Assembly (NCBI GenBank): GCA_913060695.1 | Contig: CAJXUA010000005.1 | Coordinates: 124,001-188,000, forward strand | DNA from: an uncultured Gammaproteobacteria bacterium | GTDB taxonomy: Bacteria > Pseudomonadota > Gammaproteobacteria > Pseudomonadales > Pseudohongiellaceae | DNA length: 64,000 nt | Reading direction: 5' to 3' | Part shown: piece after piece, positions 1 through 9,071 of the stretch | Layout of the letters: each line of letters starts with the position of its first letter | Position numbering within the stretch: position 1 is the first letter of the stretch | The notes under the pieces: generated by a model | Told to the model about the DNA's origin: nothing | The model's database searches: none | Seen by the model: only the letters and a program-made list of their open reading frames with translations | Program-made: the position numbers and the translations under genes

Positions 1-2529
1 GATAGCTTCCAGCGCGTTAATGGTTTCGACGAGGAGGCAGCCCTGCTAGGGCTAGGCCGTGCCTATGCGTTAACCGGGCAATACGAAGAGGGCATCGCCT
101 TGCTTGAAGACGAGATTGGGGCCTATGCCATCTCGCCGGTATTGAGCACGCAGTTAGCGGAGTTGCTGCGCACGACTGGGCAGTCTGCTCGCGCCCTAGA
201 TATTCTAGAAGAAGTCGTCTCCGAAAATACTAACCCCCCCGTTCGCGCACTCGTGCAGTACGGTAGCCTGTTGCAATTCGTGGGGCGTCGCGATGAGGCA
301 ATAGCGCCATTGAATGCCGCTATTGCTCGCTACGATAATGGCATGGTGTTTGACTCCGAAGAGATCGCGATGGTGGCCTTGGCCAGTTGGCTACTGGATC
401 GTTTCCACGATGCCAATAGTCTGTTCAGTGAAGCAACAAGGGTTGATCCGAATAATCTCGAGGCGCAGGTACTTTGGGGCGACCTCTTCATGGAGAAATT
501 CAATACTCCTGACGCAGAGAAGTCTTATGACGCGGCGCTGGCAATTAACCGTCGCTATGGGCCAGCCTTGATAGGCCAGGCCAAGATTAGTGGTGGCGAA
601 CGCTCGCTAAGCTTTGCCCTGAGCGTGAACGAGCGTGATGTCAAAGCCTTGGAGACCATGGCTACGCTGTTGGTGCTCAATAATCGTCAGGAAGATGCCG
701 AAGAGTTCATCGAGGCAGCTTTGGAGATCAACCCAGAGTCGATCAAGTCACTCAGCTTGAAGGCGACTCAGGCTGCCATGAAGGAAGAGTTTGCCCTGTT
801 TGCGCAGTTAGAGGCGCAAGTGAAATCCTTCAGCCCGAATAATCCGCACTTCTACGGCGATATCGCTGATGCCTTCGGCAATAATTATCGCTTCACCGAG
901 GCGGTGGGCTATGCCCGTCAAGCCATCGCCGCTGATCCCAATTACTGGCAAGGGCATACCTTGTTGGGCACCAATCTTATCCGCTTAGGTGAAGAAGAGG
1001 CGGGGCGTGAGTCTCTCGAACTTGCGTTCGACAACGACCCCTTCAATGTAATGACTTCCAATATGCTCAAGGTTTTCGACACCCTAGAAGAGTACGCAAC
1101 GCTGCGTACTGAGCATTTCGAAGTGCGTATGAGTCAGAGTGATGCAGTCGTTCTATGGCCCTACATGGCGCCGCTCATCGAAGAGAATTGGGCCACCTTG
1201 ACTGAGAAGTATGGTTTCGAGCCCGAAGCGCCCGTCTTGATCGAGATATTCGATCGCACAGAGGATTTTGCGGTGCGCTCTGTTGGCCTGCCCGATATCG
1301 GCCCACTAGTAGGCATCTGTTTTGGCAAGGTCGTTACCCTGATCTCTCCAGCGACACTGGATGCCAATTGGCAGGAGATTCTGTGGCACGAGTTAGTCCA
1401 CGTATTTACATTGCAGATGACCAATAACCGCATGCCACGGTGGCTTTCGGAGGGCATTTCCACTTGGGAGGAACGTGAGGCGCGGCCGGAATGGGGGCGT
1501 CGTCAGGGTATCGAATTAGTACGCGCCGTCGAGGATGAGAAGCTGCTGCCTGTGGCGAGCCTCAACGAAGGTTTCACTGGGGCTAATAACAACGAAGACC
1601 TAGGTTTCGCATACTTCCAGTCCTATCTGGTTGTCGATTTTATCGCCAAAGAGTATGGCTTCGAGAAGATGGTCGAATTGATCAATCAATACGCGCTCAT
1701 CAAAGAAGAGTCTGAAATGTTCAGCGCTGTATTCGGTAAGCCCGTCGAGGAGTTCGACGCGGATTTCCGCAGCTGGATCGACCGTCGTGTGGGCGAGATC
1801 GACGTCTACGTCCACACCGAAGACGCGGCGGATGAAGGGGCTGCCCATGGTCACGGTCAGCGCGAGAACTCCAGTGCGGTCCTAGCGGAGCTCTATAATA
1901 ATGCTTCCTTGAAACAACATATGCGCCAGCGCGTTCAGGATCAGCCCCGTGACTTCCAGGCGCATTTGCAGTTGGGCATCGTACTCTTCAAAGAAGAATT
2001 ATTCGAAGAGGCGAAAGTGCATTTAGAGATAGCCGATGAGATCCTGCCGGACTACTCGGGCTATCCAAGCCCGCCCCTAGTGCTATCCCAAATCTACGAG
2101 CGGCAGGGCGATGACGCGGCGCGAATCGAACAGTTAAAGCGCATGATGGTGAATCAACAGCATGACTATGACTCTGCGGTATTGCTTGCTAAGCGAGCTT
2201 TGGACGCGGGTGATACGGAAGAGGCGGACTACTACGTACAGCGCGCTCTTTCCGTTAGTCCCTATAGGCTCGATGTGCACCAGGTGAGCGCGCAGATCGC
2301 CACACTTACGGACAATGCCTCGATGGCAGTGCGCGAATTCGAAGTCTTAGTCACACTCGATCGCAACGATCCTGTCGAGGCGCGTACCAATCTCGCCGAG
2401 GCTTATATGAATAATGGGCAGGCTCAAGAGGCCAAACGCAACATCCTGACTGCCCTAGAGATTGCACCAAGTTATCAGAGGGCGCAGCAAGTGCTGCTAA
2501 AAGCTGTAGACAGCGTTAATGAGCAGTAG
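1..2529 (+). CDS. TPR-repeat protein with HExxH peptidase domain (5' end outside window)
   Basis: The frame is open from base 1, so the true start lies to the left and only the last 842 residues are visible. Helical TPR-like repeats occupy the first ~350 residues and the last ~200. Between them sits a gluzincin-type peptidase domain of the peptidase MA-like kind, with HELVH at bases 1387-1401 followed by W-L-S-E-G, whose Glu would be the third zinc ligand. I infer a zinc peptidase or peptidase-like scaffold. It is the first visible member of a same-strand cluster with DUF4159, MoxR, DUF58 and vWA genes, so it probably works with that AAA+/vWA machinery. The substrate is unknown. Confidence 0.88.
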   Translation, partial: DSFQRVNGFDEEAALLGLGRAYALTGQYEEGIALLEDEIGAYAISPVLSTQLAELLRTTGQSARALDILEEVVSENTNPPVRALVQYGSLLQFVGRRDEAIAPLNAAIARYDNGMVFDSEEIAMVALASWLLDRFHDANSLFSEATRVDPNNLEAQVLWGDLFMEKFNTPDAEKSYDAALAINRRYGPALIGQAKISGGERSLSFALSVNERDVKALETMATLLVLNNRQEDAEEFIEAALEINPESIKSLSLKATQAAMKEEFALFAQLEAQVKSFSPNNPHFYGDIADAFGNNYRFTEAVGYARQAIAADPNYWQGHTLLGTNLIRLGEEEAGRESLELAFDNDPFNVMTSNMLKVFDTLEEYATLRTEHFEVRMSQSDAVVLWPYMAPLIEENWATLTEKYGFEPEAPVLIEIFDRTEDFAVRSVGLPDIGPLVGICFGKVVTLISPATLDANWQEILWHELVHVFTLQMTNNRMPRWLSEGISTWEEREARPEWGRRQGIELVRAVEDEKLLPVASLNEGFTGANNNEDLGFAYFQSYLVVDFIAKEYGFEKMVELINQYALIKEESEMFSAVFGKPVEEFDADFRSWIDRRVGEIDVYVHTEDAADEGAAHGHGQRENSSAVLAELYNNASLKQHMRQRVQDQPRDFQAHLQLGIVLFKEELFEEAKVHLEIADEILPDYSGYPSPPLVLSQIYERQGDDAARIEQLKRMMVNQQHDYDSAVLLAKRALDAGDTEEADYYVQRALSVSPYRLDVHQVSAQIATLTDNASMAVREFEVLVTLDRNDPVEARTNLAEAYMNNGQAQEAKRNILTALEIAPSYQRAQQVLLKAVDSVNEQ

Positions 2530-2575
2530 GGTTTTAAGACACTAGAGATCTTCCCCGGTCGGAGGCGTTACGTTG

Positions 2576-3475
2576 ATGAGCGAGCAGGTGGGTACAAGGA
2601 CTAACACTAAGGCGCTGTCGCTAGTCGCGATAGTCGGGCTTTGTGCATTGCTGTCCGTCCCAGTGCAAGCGCAGAACTCGGCTGTACCATTGGATTTCGA
2701 CGCTGAATCCTTCATGCGCGATTTATCAGGGGCAGAGTCAGGTCTGAATACAGAGTTTACTTGGGTGCGTGGCCGCTATACCAATTACGGGGGTGGTCGC
2801 AGCAGGCGAGGTGGCGGTGGCGGAGGTTTTGGCGGTAGAGGCGGCTGGTGGGATACCGATTACCCAGACGCCGAGTCGAATTTCCTACGTGGGGTGCAGC
2901 GTTATACCAATATAGATGCAAATAGTAAGAGTTATGATTTTCTAGATCTGACTGACCCACGACTATACGAACACTCATTTCTCTACATGAATATGAAGCG
3001 AGTGCCCATTGGCTCGATTTACACCGGACCGGATTTTCAGCCCGCGGAGATCGCGGCGCTTAGAGAGTTTATGTTTAGAGGGGGCTTCGTTCTGCTCGAT
3101 GATTTTTGGGGAGAAGCGCACCTACAAGATTTTCAGACAGAGATGGCGAAATTATTTCCGGAGCGCGAGCTCGTCAAGCTCGATGTACGGCACGAATTGT
3201 TCCACACGTTTTTCGACATCAACGAGTTTGTACAGGTGCCCGGTCGTGCGGTAACGTGGGATTATAATGGCGGGTTTAGTTTGGATGATCCTAACTATCC
3301 TCCTTCGGTATATGCGATTCTCGATGACGATGGACGGGTGATGTTGGTGGCCAATCATAATGCGGATCTTGGCGATGGGTGGGAGCATACCTTCTACGAA
3401 CCCTATCCAACCCGTTATAGTAACGATGCCTATAAGATTGCCATCAACTACCTGATATACGCATTCACGCATTAA
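2576..3475 (+). CDS. DUF4159 domain protein, exported
   Basis: A protein of about 299 residues with an N-terminal hydrophobic segment ending V-Q-A-Q, consistent with a signal peptide. A glycine/arginine-rich patch follows at about residues 75-90. The remainder resembles DUF4159, including the segment around F-V-L-L-D-D-F-W-G that recalls the GATase1-like fold of that family. GGAGG at 2561-2565 serves the ATG at 2576; a TTG one codon earlier is also possible. DUF4159 proteins are commonly encoded beside MoxR/DUF58/BatA genes, as here. The biochemical role is unknown. The Gly/Arg patch looks like an insertion into the family fold. Confidence 0.85.
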   Translation: MSEQVGTRTNTKALSLVAIVGLCALLSVPVQAQNSAVPLDFDAESFMRDLSGAESGLNTEFTWVRGRYTNYGGGRSRRGGGGGGFGGRGGWWDTDYPDAESNFLRGVQRYTNIDANSKSYDFLDLTDPRLYEHSFLYMNMKRVPIGSIYTGPDFQPAEIAALREFMFRGGFVLLDDFWGEAHLQDFQTEMAKLFPERELVKLDVRHELFHTFFDINEFVQVPGRAVTWDYNGGFSLDDPNYPPSVYAILDDDGRVMLVANHNADLGDGWEHTFYEPYPTRYSNDAYKIAINYLIYAFTH

Positions 3476-3511
3476 GCTAATTCATTACAACAGGCGAAAC
3501 AGGAAGCACTC

Positions 3512-4555
3512 ATGTCAGAACTAGAAAACATTGCTGAGGAAGTTGTCGATGGACTAGAGAGCCAAGACGATTTGGCACTGGTCAAGAAGATGCAGGATGG
3601 CCGCGATCAGATTATTGCGGAGATCAAGAAAGTCATTGTGGGCCAAGAAGCAGTGATTGATGAGTTGCTGATCGCCTTGTTTGCCGGCGGACACTGTCTT
3701 ATCACCGGGGTGCCAGGCCTAGCTAAGACCCTGCTGATTAAAACGGTAGCGGATATTCTGCAAGTGGACTTCAGCCGTATTCAGTTTACTCCCGATCTTA
3801 TGCCTGCCGACGTAGTGGGGTCCGAGATCGTGGAAGAGGTCGATGGTGCGCGACGATTGAAGTTCGTGAAAGGGCCTATATTCACCAATATCCTCCTCGC
3901 GGACGAGATCAACCGTACGCCGCCGAAGACACAGTCCTCTCTGCTAGAGGCGATGGAAGAGCGTCAGGTAACGGCCGCGGGTATTACGCACAAGATGTCG
4001 CGTCCATTCTTCGTATTGGCTACGCAGAACCCGATCGAATTGGAGGGCACCTATCCGTTGCCTGAGGCGCAGCTTGACCGTTTCATGTTCAAGATCGAGC
4101 TTGGCTATCTTTCCGAGGATGACGAAGTGATGGTCGTGGGCAATACCACTCAGATCGTCGACAACACTGTTTCTCACCCACTGAGCGGCGAGGATATTCT
4201 CGAGTTCCAGCGTATTGCTAGGCAGGTGCCCGCCGCACAGTCGGTGATCCGCTATGCTGTGCAGATAGTGCATGCCTCTCGTCCCACTAATCCCAACGCT
4301 CCAGATTTCGTGAAGGATTGGGTAAGTTGGGGGGCGGGCATCCGTGCCTCGCAAAATTTGGTCTTGGCGGGCAAAGTGCGTGCATTGCTGCGTGGACGCT
4401 ACAATGTTTCTTACGGCGATATTCGCGCCTTGGCGCCCGCCGTGCTGCGACACAGGGTGCTACTAAACTTCCATGCTGAGGCGGAGCGAGTGACTACGGA
4501 TGATGTAGTAAAGCGTTTGCTAGAGACTGTCCCAGAACCAAGTTCCAATCTCTAA
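3512..4555 (+). CDS. MoxR-family AAA+ ATPase
   Basis: A 347-residue AAA+ ATPase of the MoxR type. Walker A is G-V-P-G-L-A-K-T at residues 66-73 and Walker B is L-L-A-D-E-I-N at 128-134. The following segments with T-Q-N-P-I-E-L-E-G-T and L-D-R-F are typical of MoxR sensor regions. The ATG at 3512 has AGGAAG five bases upstream. MoxR ATPases act as chaperone-like machines on partner proteins carrying vWA domains. The next two genes encode such proteins, with 23 bases to the DUF58 gene. The client of this particular set is unknown. Confidence 0.95.
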   Translation: MSELENIAEEVVDGLESQDDLALVKKMQDGRDQIIAEIKKVIVGQEAVIDELLIALFAGGHCLITGVPGLAKTLLIKTVADILQVDFSRIQFTPDLMPADVVGSEIVEEVDGARRLKFVKGPIFTNILLADEINRTPPKTQSSLLEAMEERQVTAAGITHKMSRPFFVLATQNPIELEGTYPLPEAQLDRFMFKIELGYLSEDDEVMVVGNTTQIVDNTVSHPLSGEDILEFQRIARQVPAAQSVIRYAVQIVHASRPTNPNAPDFVKDWVSWGAGIRASQNLVLAGKVRALLRGRYNVSYGDIRALAPAVLRHRVLLNFHAEAERVTTDDVVKRLLETVPEPSSNL

Positions 4556-4578
4556 TCGCGACGCGAGAAGCACCTGAT

Positions 4579-5472
4579 ATGGCTGCAAATACCACATTCA
4601 TCGATCCCTCCATACTCGCGAGTTTGGATAATCTTGAGCTGCGCGCTCGTGTCGTAGTCGAGGGCTTTATCTCGGGTCTACACAAGAGCCCGCACCGAGG
4701 TTTTAGCGTCGAATTCACCGACTATCGTCACTATTATCAAGGCGACGATATGCGTCACGTGGACTGGAAACTCTACGCCCGTAGCGACAAGTTTTATATC
4801 AAGCAATATGAAGATGAGACGAATGTGCGCAGCTACGTGCTGCTCGATTCGAGCGCCTCAATGGCCTATTCCTCTGGTGGCATGAGCAAGCTCGACTATG
4901 GCCGCACACTGGCCTCTGCGCTTGCGTATTTCATTACTCGTCAGCGTGACGCCGTAGGCCTGATCACATTCGATGATAAGGTCAACGAGTATATTCCCGC
5001 ACTGTGCCGCCAGCCCCATCTAATTCGTATTCTGCGCGTGCTCGCGAATCTCAAAGCTGGCACTAAGACGGACATCGTCAAGCCGTTATCGGATCTGGCG
5101 TCAAACTTGAATCGCAAGAGCATGGTGATTTTGATTAGCGATATGCTCGAAGACGAGGAGCGCATCATAAAGACTCTGCAGCGCCTGCGCGCGATGGGCA
5201 ATGACGTAATCGTATTCCATGTCCTGGACGAGGCAGAATTGCTATTTAATTTTCAAGAAGCGACAGAGTTTGTCGATGCGGAGAATAGTGAAACCTTCAT
5301 TACTTCGCCGGCATCTATTCGCGCCGCCTATTTAGAAAACTTTAATAATTATCTGAATTATTGCAAGAAGAAGTGCCAGAGTAGCGGGGTAGATTACTGC
5401 CTGCTCAATACCTCCCAACCATTGGATACGGCACTGTATTCCTATATTTCGCGCAGGGCCAAGAGCTTCTAG
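4579..5472 (+). CDS. DUF58 (vWA-like) domain protein
   Basis: A 297-residue soluble protein matching DUF58. The family signature R-H-V-D-W-K-L-Y-A-R appears at about residues 59-68. A vWA-like metal-ion-dependent adhesion site, D-S-S-A-S, is at 90-94. DUF58 proteins are the usual partners of MoxR ATPases. The gene stops immediately before the ATG of the next vWA gene, with no bases between, so translation is probably coupled. Function is inferred from family and context only. Confidence 0.93.
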   Translation: MAANTTFIDPSILASLDNLELRARVVVEGFISGLHKSPHRGFSVEFTDYRHYYQGDDMRHVDWKLYARSDKFYIKQYEDETNVRSYVLLDSSASMAYSSGGMSKLDYGRTLASALAYFITRQRDAVGLITFDDKVNEYIPALCRQPHLIRILRVLANLKAGTKTDIVKPLSDLASNLNRKSMVILISDMLEDEERIIKTLQRLRAMGNDVIVFHVLDEAELLFNFQEATEFVDAENSETFITSPASIRAAYLENFNNYLNYCKKKCQSSGVDYCLLNTSQPLDTALYSYISRRAKSF

Positions 5473-7506
5473 ATGACTTTTCTCACGCCACTATTCTTGT
5501 TTGGACTTCTCGCAGCAGCGATCCCTATTGCGATTCACCTTATTCGCAAAGAGAAGCCACCGAAGATGGTCTTCAGTACCCTACGATTCCTGAAGAACAC
5601 GACAAAGAAACTGGTTCTGTTTCAGAAAATCCAACAGTGGTTGCTTCTGCTTCTGCGCGCCGCACTTATCGCATTATTGGCTTTCGCCTTCGCACGCCCA
5701 TTATTCGATAGCAATATCGCAAGCCTCGTGGACGCCGAGCCCGAGTCCATCGCAATTCTGATGGATGTCTCTATGAGCATGCGCTACGGCGATCGTTTCG
5801 CTCGCGCTCAAGATGCCGCACGTGACGTGATAGATGGCCTCGCACAGGGTGACGAAGTGGCGATTATCGTTTTTGACAATGCCACGGTAAGCGTGCGCGA
5901 GTTGAGTACGGATCTGGATGGGGCACGCGCTTTTGTCGAAGGTTTGAGTGAGCCCAGTTTCGAAGTGACACGCTATATGCCAGCACTGCGCCTAGCCAAC
6001 GACATGCTCGAGTCAGCACGTCATCAGAAGAGAAGCATTCATTTACTGTCGGATTATCAGGCCAGTGGCATGGGGACCGACGATTCAGGCTGGATGCTCT
6101 CCCCCGGTGTGGTACTGAATACGATCGATGTAGGCGCGGGCGCCACGCGCAACTTGCTGTTAACGGATGTGCGTTCCCCAGACCAATTGATTGAGAATCG
6201 CAATGAGTACGAGATTCTCGCTCGCGTGCGCAGCACTGGAAGTGTGCATCTGGATCAAGCCGATGTGCGCCTGATCCTCGACGGGCAAGAGACTACTCGC
6301 GTAGCGGTGGACCTCAGTGAGGCATCTGAGGCTGTTGTCCGTCTGCCAGCGTTGTTCGACAGCGCTGGTACTCATCGTGGCGAAATTCGCGTCGGCGCGG
6401 ATGACTTCTCAATCGACAACAGCTACTTCTTTACAGTGGATGTGATGGCGAAGATACAGGTGCTAGTAGTCAATGGAGAGCCATCAGCGAACTGGTATGA
6501 AGATGAGGCGCATTGGCTTTCATTAGCCATTGGTGGCAACGCTGCAGAATCGCCCTTCGTGCTCAATTCGGCGCGATCTGAGGAAGTAGATGCGGCACTA
6601 CTCGCCCAGCAAGATGTTGTGGTCTTGCTCAATGCAGGCAGCGATCTGAGCGGCTCTCAAGCGCGCGCACTCGACGACTATGTAACGGAAGGGGGTAGCT
6701 TGCTAATAGCTCCTGGAGATCGTGTGAACCCAACACAGTTCAACCAGTTACTGGGAGGCATAAGCCCAGCAGTTCTCAATGAGAGCATTCGTTTCGCTGG
6801 TAGCGACTACCTCTTGATCGCCGATATGGATAGGCGACATCCCGTTCTACTGCCTCTAGGGGTAGATTGGGGGGTGCGTTTCGAAGGCTATTGGGCGGTG
6901 GATGCGGTGGACGATGCGGATGTACTCATGCAATTCGACAACGGCAGTCCTGCCTTTATAGAGCGCCAGGTAGGCCGTGGCAATGTGCTGCTGTTTGCTT
7001 CCTCCTTAGACACGGAGTGGAATAATCTGCCTCTCCAGGGGCTGTACCTGCCCTTCGTGCACGAGTCTCTACGCTATCTCGCACAGGCCACCACGAAGGA
7101 GCGAGCCTACCGCATTGGCAGTCTTATCGACTTGTCCGAAGTAGGCCGTGAGGGCGCGCGAGTGCAAGTCACAGGCCCATCGGGTGAGGCAATATCCTTG
7201 AGCCAAAACGGGAGTTCGTTTACGCCTCGACAGATCGGCTTCTTAACTGTTGATGGAGGTGAGGGTCCTCAGTATTACGCTGTGAACGCAAACCCCGAAG
7301 AATCGATTCTGGCGAAGATGGCGCCGAGTACACTTGTTGACAGTATTAGCAATCCAGAGACAGCGCCTGTGCAATCCGAACAGGTAAGAACTGCTCAGTT
7401 AGTGGCCGAACTAGAGGGTCCGCAGCGGGTGTGGTGGTGGGTTCTTTTGCTGGTTATGCTCATGCTGCTTGCTGAGACCCGTATCGCTAATACCACTTAT
7501 CGATAA
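5473..7506 (+). CDS. BatA-like membrane protein with vWA domain
   Basis: A 677-residue protein. The N terminus (about 1-80) is the BatA/aerotolerance N-terminal module with two hydrophobic segments. A vWA domain follows with the MIDAS motif D-V-S-M-S at residues 98-102. A long C-terminal region probably has a GATase1-like fold, with G-G-S-L-L-I-A-P-G near the middle. A final Trp-rich transmembrane helix is at about 650-668. The topology suggests a large periplasmic portion. The start abuts the DUF58 stop. With MoxR and DUF58 it forms an ATPase/vWA pair, and DUF4159 and the TPR peptidase are likely partners. Confidence 0.9.
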   Translation: MTFLTPLFLFGLLAAAIPIAIHLIRKEKPPKMVFSTLRFLKNTTKKLVLFQKIQQWLLLLLRAALIALLAFAFARPLFDSNIASLVDAEPESIAILMDVSMSMRYGDRFARAQDAARDVIDGLAQGDEVAIIVFDNATVSVRELSTDLDGARAFVEGLSEPSFEVTRYMPALRLANDMLESARHQKRSIHLLSDYQASGMGTDDSGWMLSPGVVLNTIDVGAGATRNLLLTDVRSPDQLIENRNEYEILARVRSTGSVHLDQADVRLILDGQETTRVAVDLSEASEAVVRLPALFDSAGTHRGEIRVGADDFSIDNSYFFTVDVMAKIQVLVVNGEPSANWYEDEAHWLSLAIGGNAAESPFVLNSARSEEVDAALLAQQDVVVLLNAGSDLSGSQARALDDYVTEGGSLLIAPGDRVNPTQFNQLLGGISPAVLNESIRFAGSDYLLIADMDRRHPVLLPLGVDWGVRFEGYWAVDAVDDADVLMQFDNGSPAFIERQVGRGNVLLFASSLDTEWNNLPLQGLYLPFVHESLRYLAQATTKERAYRIGSLIDLSEVGREGARVQVTGPSGEAISLSQNGSSFTPRQIGFLTVDGGEGPQYYAVNANPEESILAKMAPSTLVDSISNPETAPVQSEQVRTAQLVAELEGPQRVWWWVLLLVMLMLLAETRIANTTYR

Positions 7507-7530
7507 AATTCCTCCTTTTTTTCTGAATTA

Positions 7531-7542
7531 GCCTCTAGAGGC
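7531..7542. other. 12-bp perfect palindrome after the vWA gene
   Basis: GCCTCTAGAGGC is a perfect palindrome 24 bases past the stop of the vWA gene. It has no loop and no clean T-tract, so it is a weak candidate for a terminator or a protein-binding dyad. Confidence 0.3.
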
Positions 7543-7722
7543 CGATGAATTCTGCAATATTTTTAAGTGACTGTTTTCATTGATAATGTGCGCGGGGTTT
7601 GTCACGAGAGTTTAATACAACTGTCATATTTCAGAAAAAATTCAGAATTAATTCATATATTTCTGTTGAATTAGGGCATTCGTTGCGCGATATTGAGTCC
7701 ATAAGAAAGGATGGTACTCATT

Positions 7723-8535
7723 ATGAATAATAATAATTATGAGAGTATGCGCGCGTTCTTAATCACCAGTCTGTTCATTTGCACCTGCGCAGTCGCTCAA
7801 GCACAAACCCAAACAGATGTCGCTAATCAGCTTAGCTCTTCCACCGGTCATTCAAGCTTAGAGCAAACTCTCTTCGATACTGAAAGCGCAACCCCGGCCA
7901 CGTTAGCGACAGAAGTTGTGTCGCAATACGCGATTCTCGTTGAAGAGCTCGAATCAGAATTCGGTCCCTTCGATGCGCGCCTGAGTGAGCCCTTGCTTTC
8001 GACCGGCGATATGCTTGCCGCAGGTGGCGACTATCATGGAGCAATAAGCTACATAGAGCGGGCCTTGCATGTTCTGCGGATCAACCAAGGCTTGTATAGC
8101 GAACCTCAAATCGCCATTGTCGAGCGTCTCATCGAATTCAACGTTGCCCTAGAAGACTGGGAAGCAGTCGATGAAAACTTCCGTTATCTCGAATTTCTCT
8201 ATACCCGTCTTTTTGATGAGGGTGGCATGAAGTGGGATTATGGTATCGCGCAAGTGGCGGATTGGCATGTTATCGCCATCAATAATGGTCTCGGTGACGA
8301 TATCGAGGATCATCTGCGTGAGGCAAATAAGCTTTTCAAATTAAGACTAGCCTATGCAGAGCAAGATGAGAGAGTGGAGCAGCAAGTGATTGACGTGCTT
8401 CGTCATAACCTCCAATTCACTGCTTATCACCTGCAGCATCGGGAATCGACCCTAAAAACCGAACGTATTTATACCCGCCTCGAATCACGCTATCGTGATG
8501 ACGAACGTGCAGGCAGTCTCGCCTCTGTCGATTAA
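7723..8535 (+). CDS. exported protein with TPR-like helical repeats, unknown function
   Basis: About 270 residues. An N-terminal hydrophobic stretch ending A-V-A-Q-A-Q looks like a signal peptide, so the protein is probably periplasmic or envelope-bound. The region at about residues 85-150 resembles tetratricopeptide repeats (G-D-Y-H-G-A-I-S-Y-I-E-R-A-L). Three in-frame ATGs compete at 7711, 7723 and 7747. The AAGAAAGG at about 7703-7710 fits 7723 better than 7711, while 7747 would place the signal peptide right at the N terminus. I do not recognise a specific family. It stands alone, 200 bases after the vWA cluster. Confidence 0.8.
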   Translation: MNNNNYESMRAFLITSLFICTCAVAQAQTQTDVANQLSSSTGHSSLEQTLFDTESATPATLATEVVSQYAILVEELESEFGPFDARLSEPLLSTGDMLAAGGDYHGAISYIERALHVLRINQGLYSEPQIAIVERLIEFNVALEDWEAVDENFRYLEFLYTRLFDEGGMKWDYGIAQVADWHVIAINNGLGDDIEDHLREANKLFKLRLAYAEQDERVEQQVIDVLRHNLQFTAYHLQHRESTLKTERIYTRLESRYRDDERAGSLASVD

Positions 8536-8885
8536 CGCGCTTCAATTGATCTTTAGGAATAGGTCTTAGGAACTGGTCTTAGTAAGACTAGGAGGAGGAC
8601 AGGAATGTCCTCGAAGGGTTTATGGCGCTAAGGCTCAGGACTAGAAAGCAACTCAGTGTTTAGAAAAGGGGGGGAACAAAGAATGTCTCAAAAGCCCTTT
8701 GCCTTAGCTCTTTGCGATTAGTTGGTCTCTATCCTTAGTGACCGGTCAACCGAAAGTGAAATGATGGTATCACAGCAATTTCTGCTTTTACTTCGCTAGT
8801 TACAAATTGTCACATTCCCCCGCGAATTCGCGCCCAAGCATTCTAAAATTCTCAATCTTTTTATGGATCTTCTAAGGAGTTTGCG

Positions 8886-8930
8886 ATGGAGGATTTCTTT
8901 TTGCTTAAAAATAAAGCGGACGCTCGATAA
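8886..8930 (+). CDS. possible 14-residue small ORF
   Basis: ATG at 8886 is preceded by AAGGAG at 8874-8879 (six-base spacing) and opens a 14-codon frame, MEDFFLLKNKADAR, ending TAA. The ribosome-binding site is better than that of many full-length genes here. Nothing lies downstream on the same strand, so it is not an obvious leader peptide. It could be a small protein, part of an sRNA, or chance. Confidence 0.25.
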   Translation: MEDFFLLKNKADAR

Positions 8931-8998
8931 TTGTTCGTAAATTCAAGCGTATTTCTTTGCAGTGGAGTTAGCGCGAGGACTTTTTAAAGTGGGAGACA

Positions 8999-9019
8999 AG
9001 GCCACATTCCCTGTGGCCT
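8999..9019 (-). terminator. hairpin downstream of the RND pump genes
   Basis: AGGCCACA (8999-9006) and TGTGGCCT (9012-9019) form a perfect 8-bp stem around a 5-base loop, about 53 bases past the stop of the minus-strand RND gene. The T-tract is poor, so terminator activity is uncertain. Confidence 0.4.
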
Positions 9020-9071
9020 AGATCTAATATCGAACGCTCGTTCATATAGCATCTGTTGTTAAGCCTTGGCC

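Larger units (their letters stand above)
8536..9071. other. gene-poor interval with dyads and one tiny ORF
   Basis: This 536-base gap has no convincing long gene. It holds two copies of GGTCTTAG 13 bases apart (8562, 8575) and a GTCTTA-G-TAAGAC palindrome (8576-8588). A GAGGACA/TGTCCTC hairpin is at 8595-8612, and TGACCGGTCA at 8739-8748. CGCGAATTCGCG is at 8821-8832. There is also a 14-codon ORF with a strong Shine-Dalgarno at 8886-8930, and a hairpin at 8999-9019. Confidence 0.6.

Noticed and set aside
7507-7722. Additional gene between the vWA and exported TPR genes
   Set aside because: AT-rich with no credible ribosome-binding site or frame; likely promoter region.
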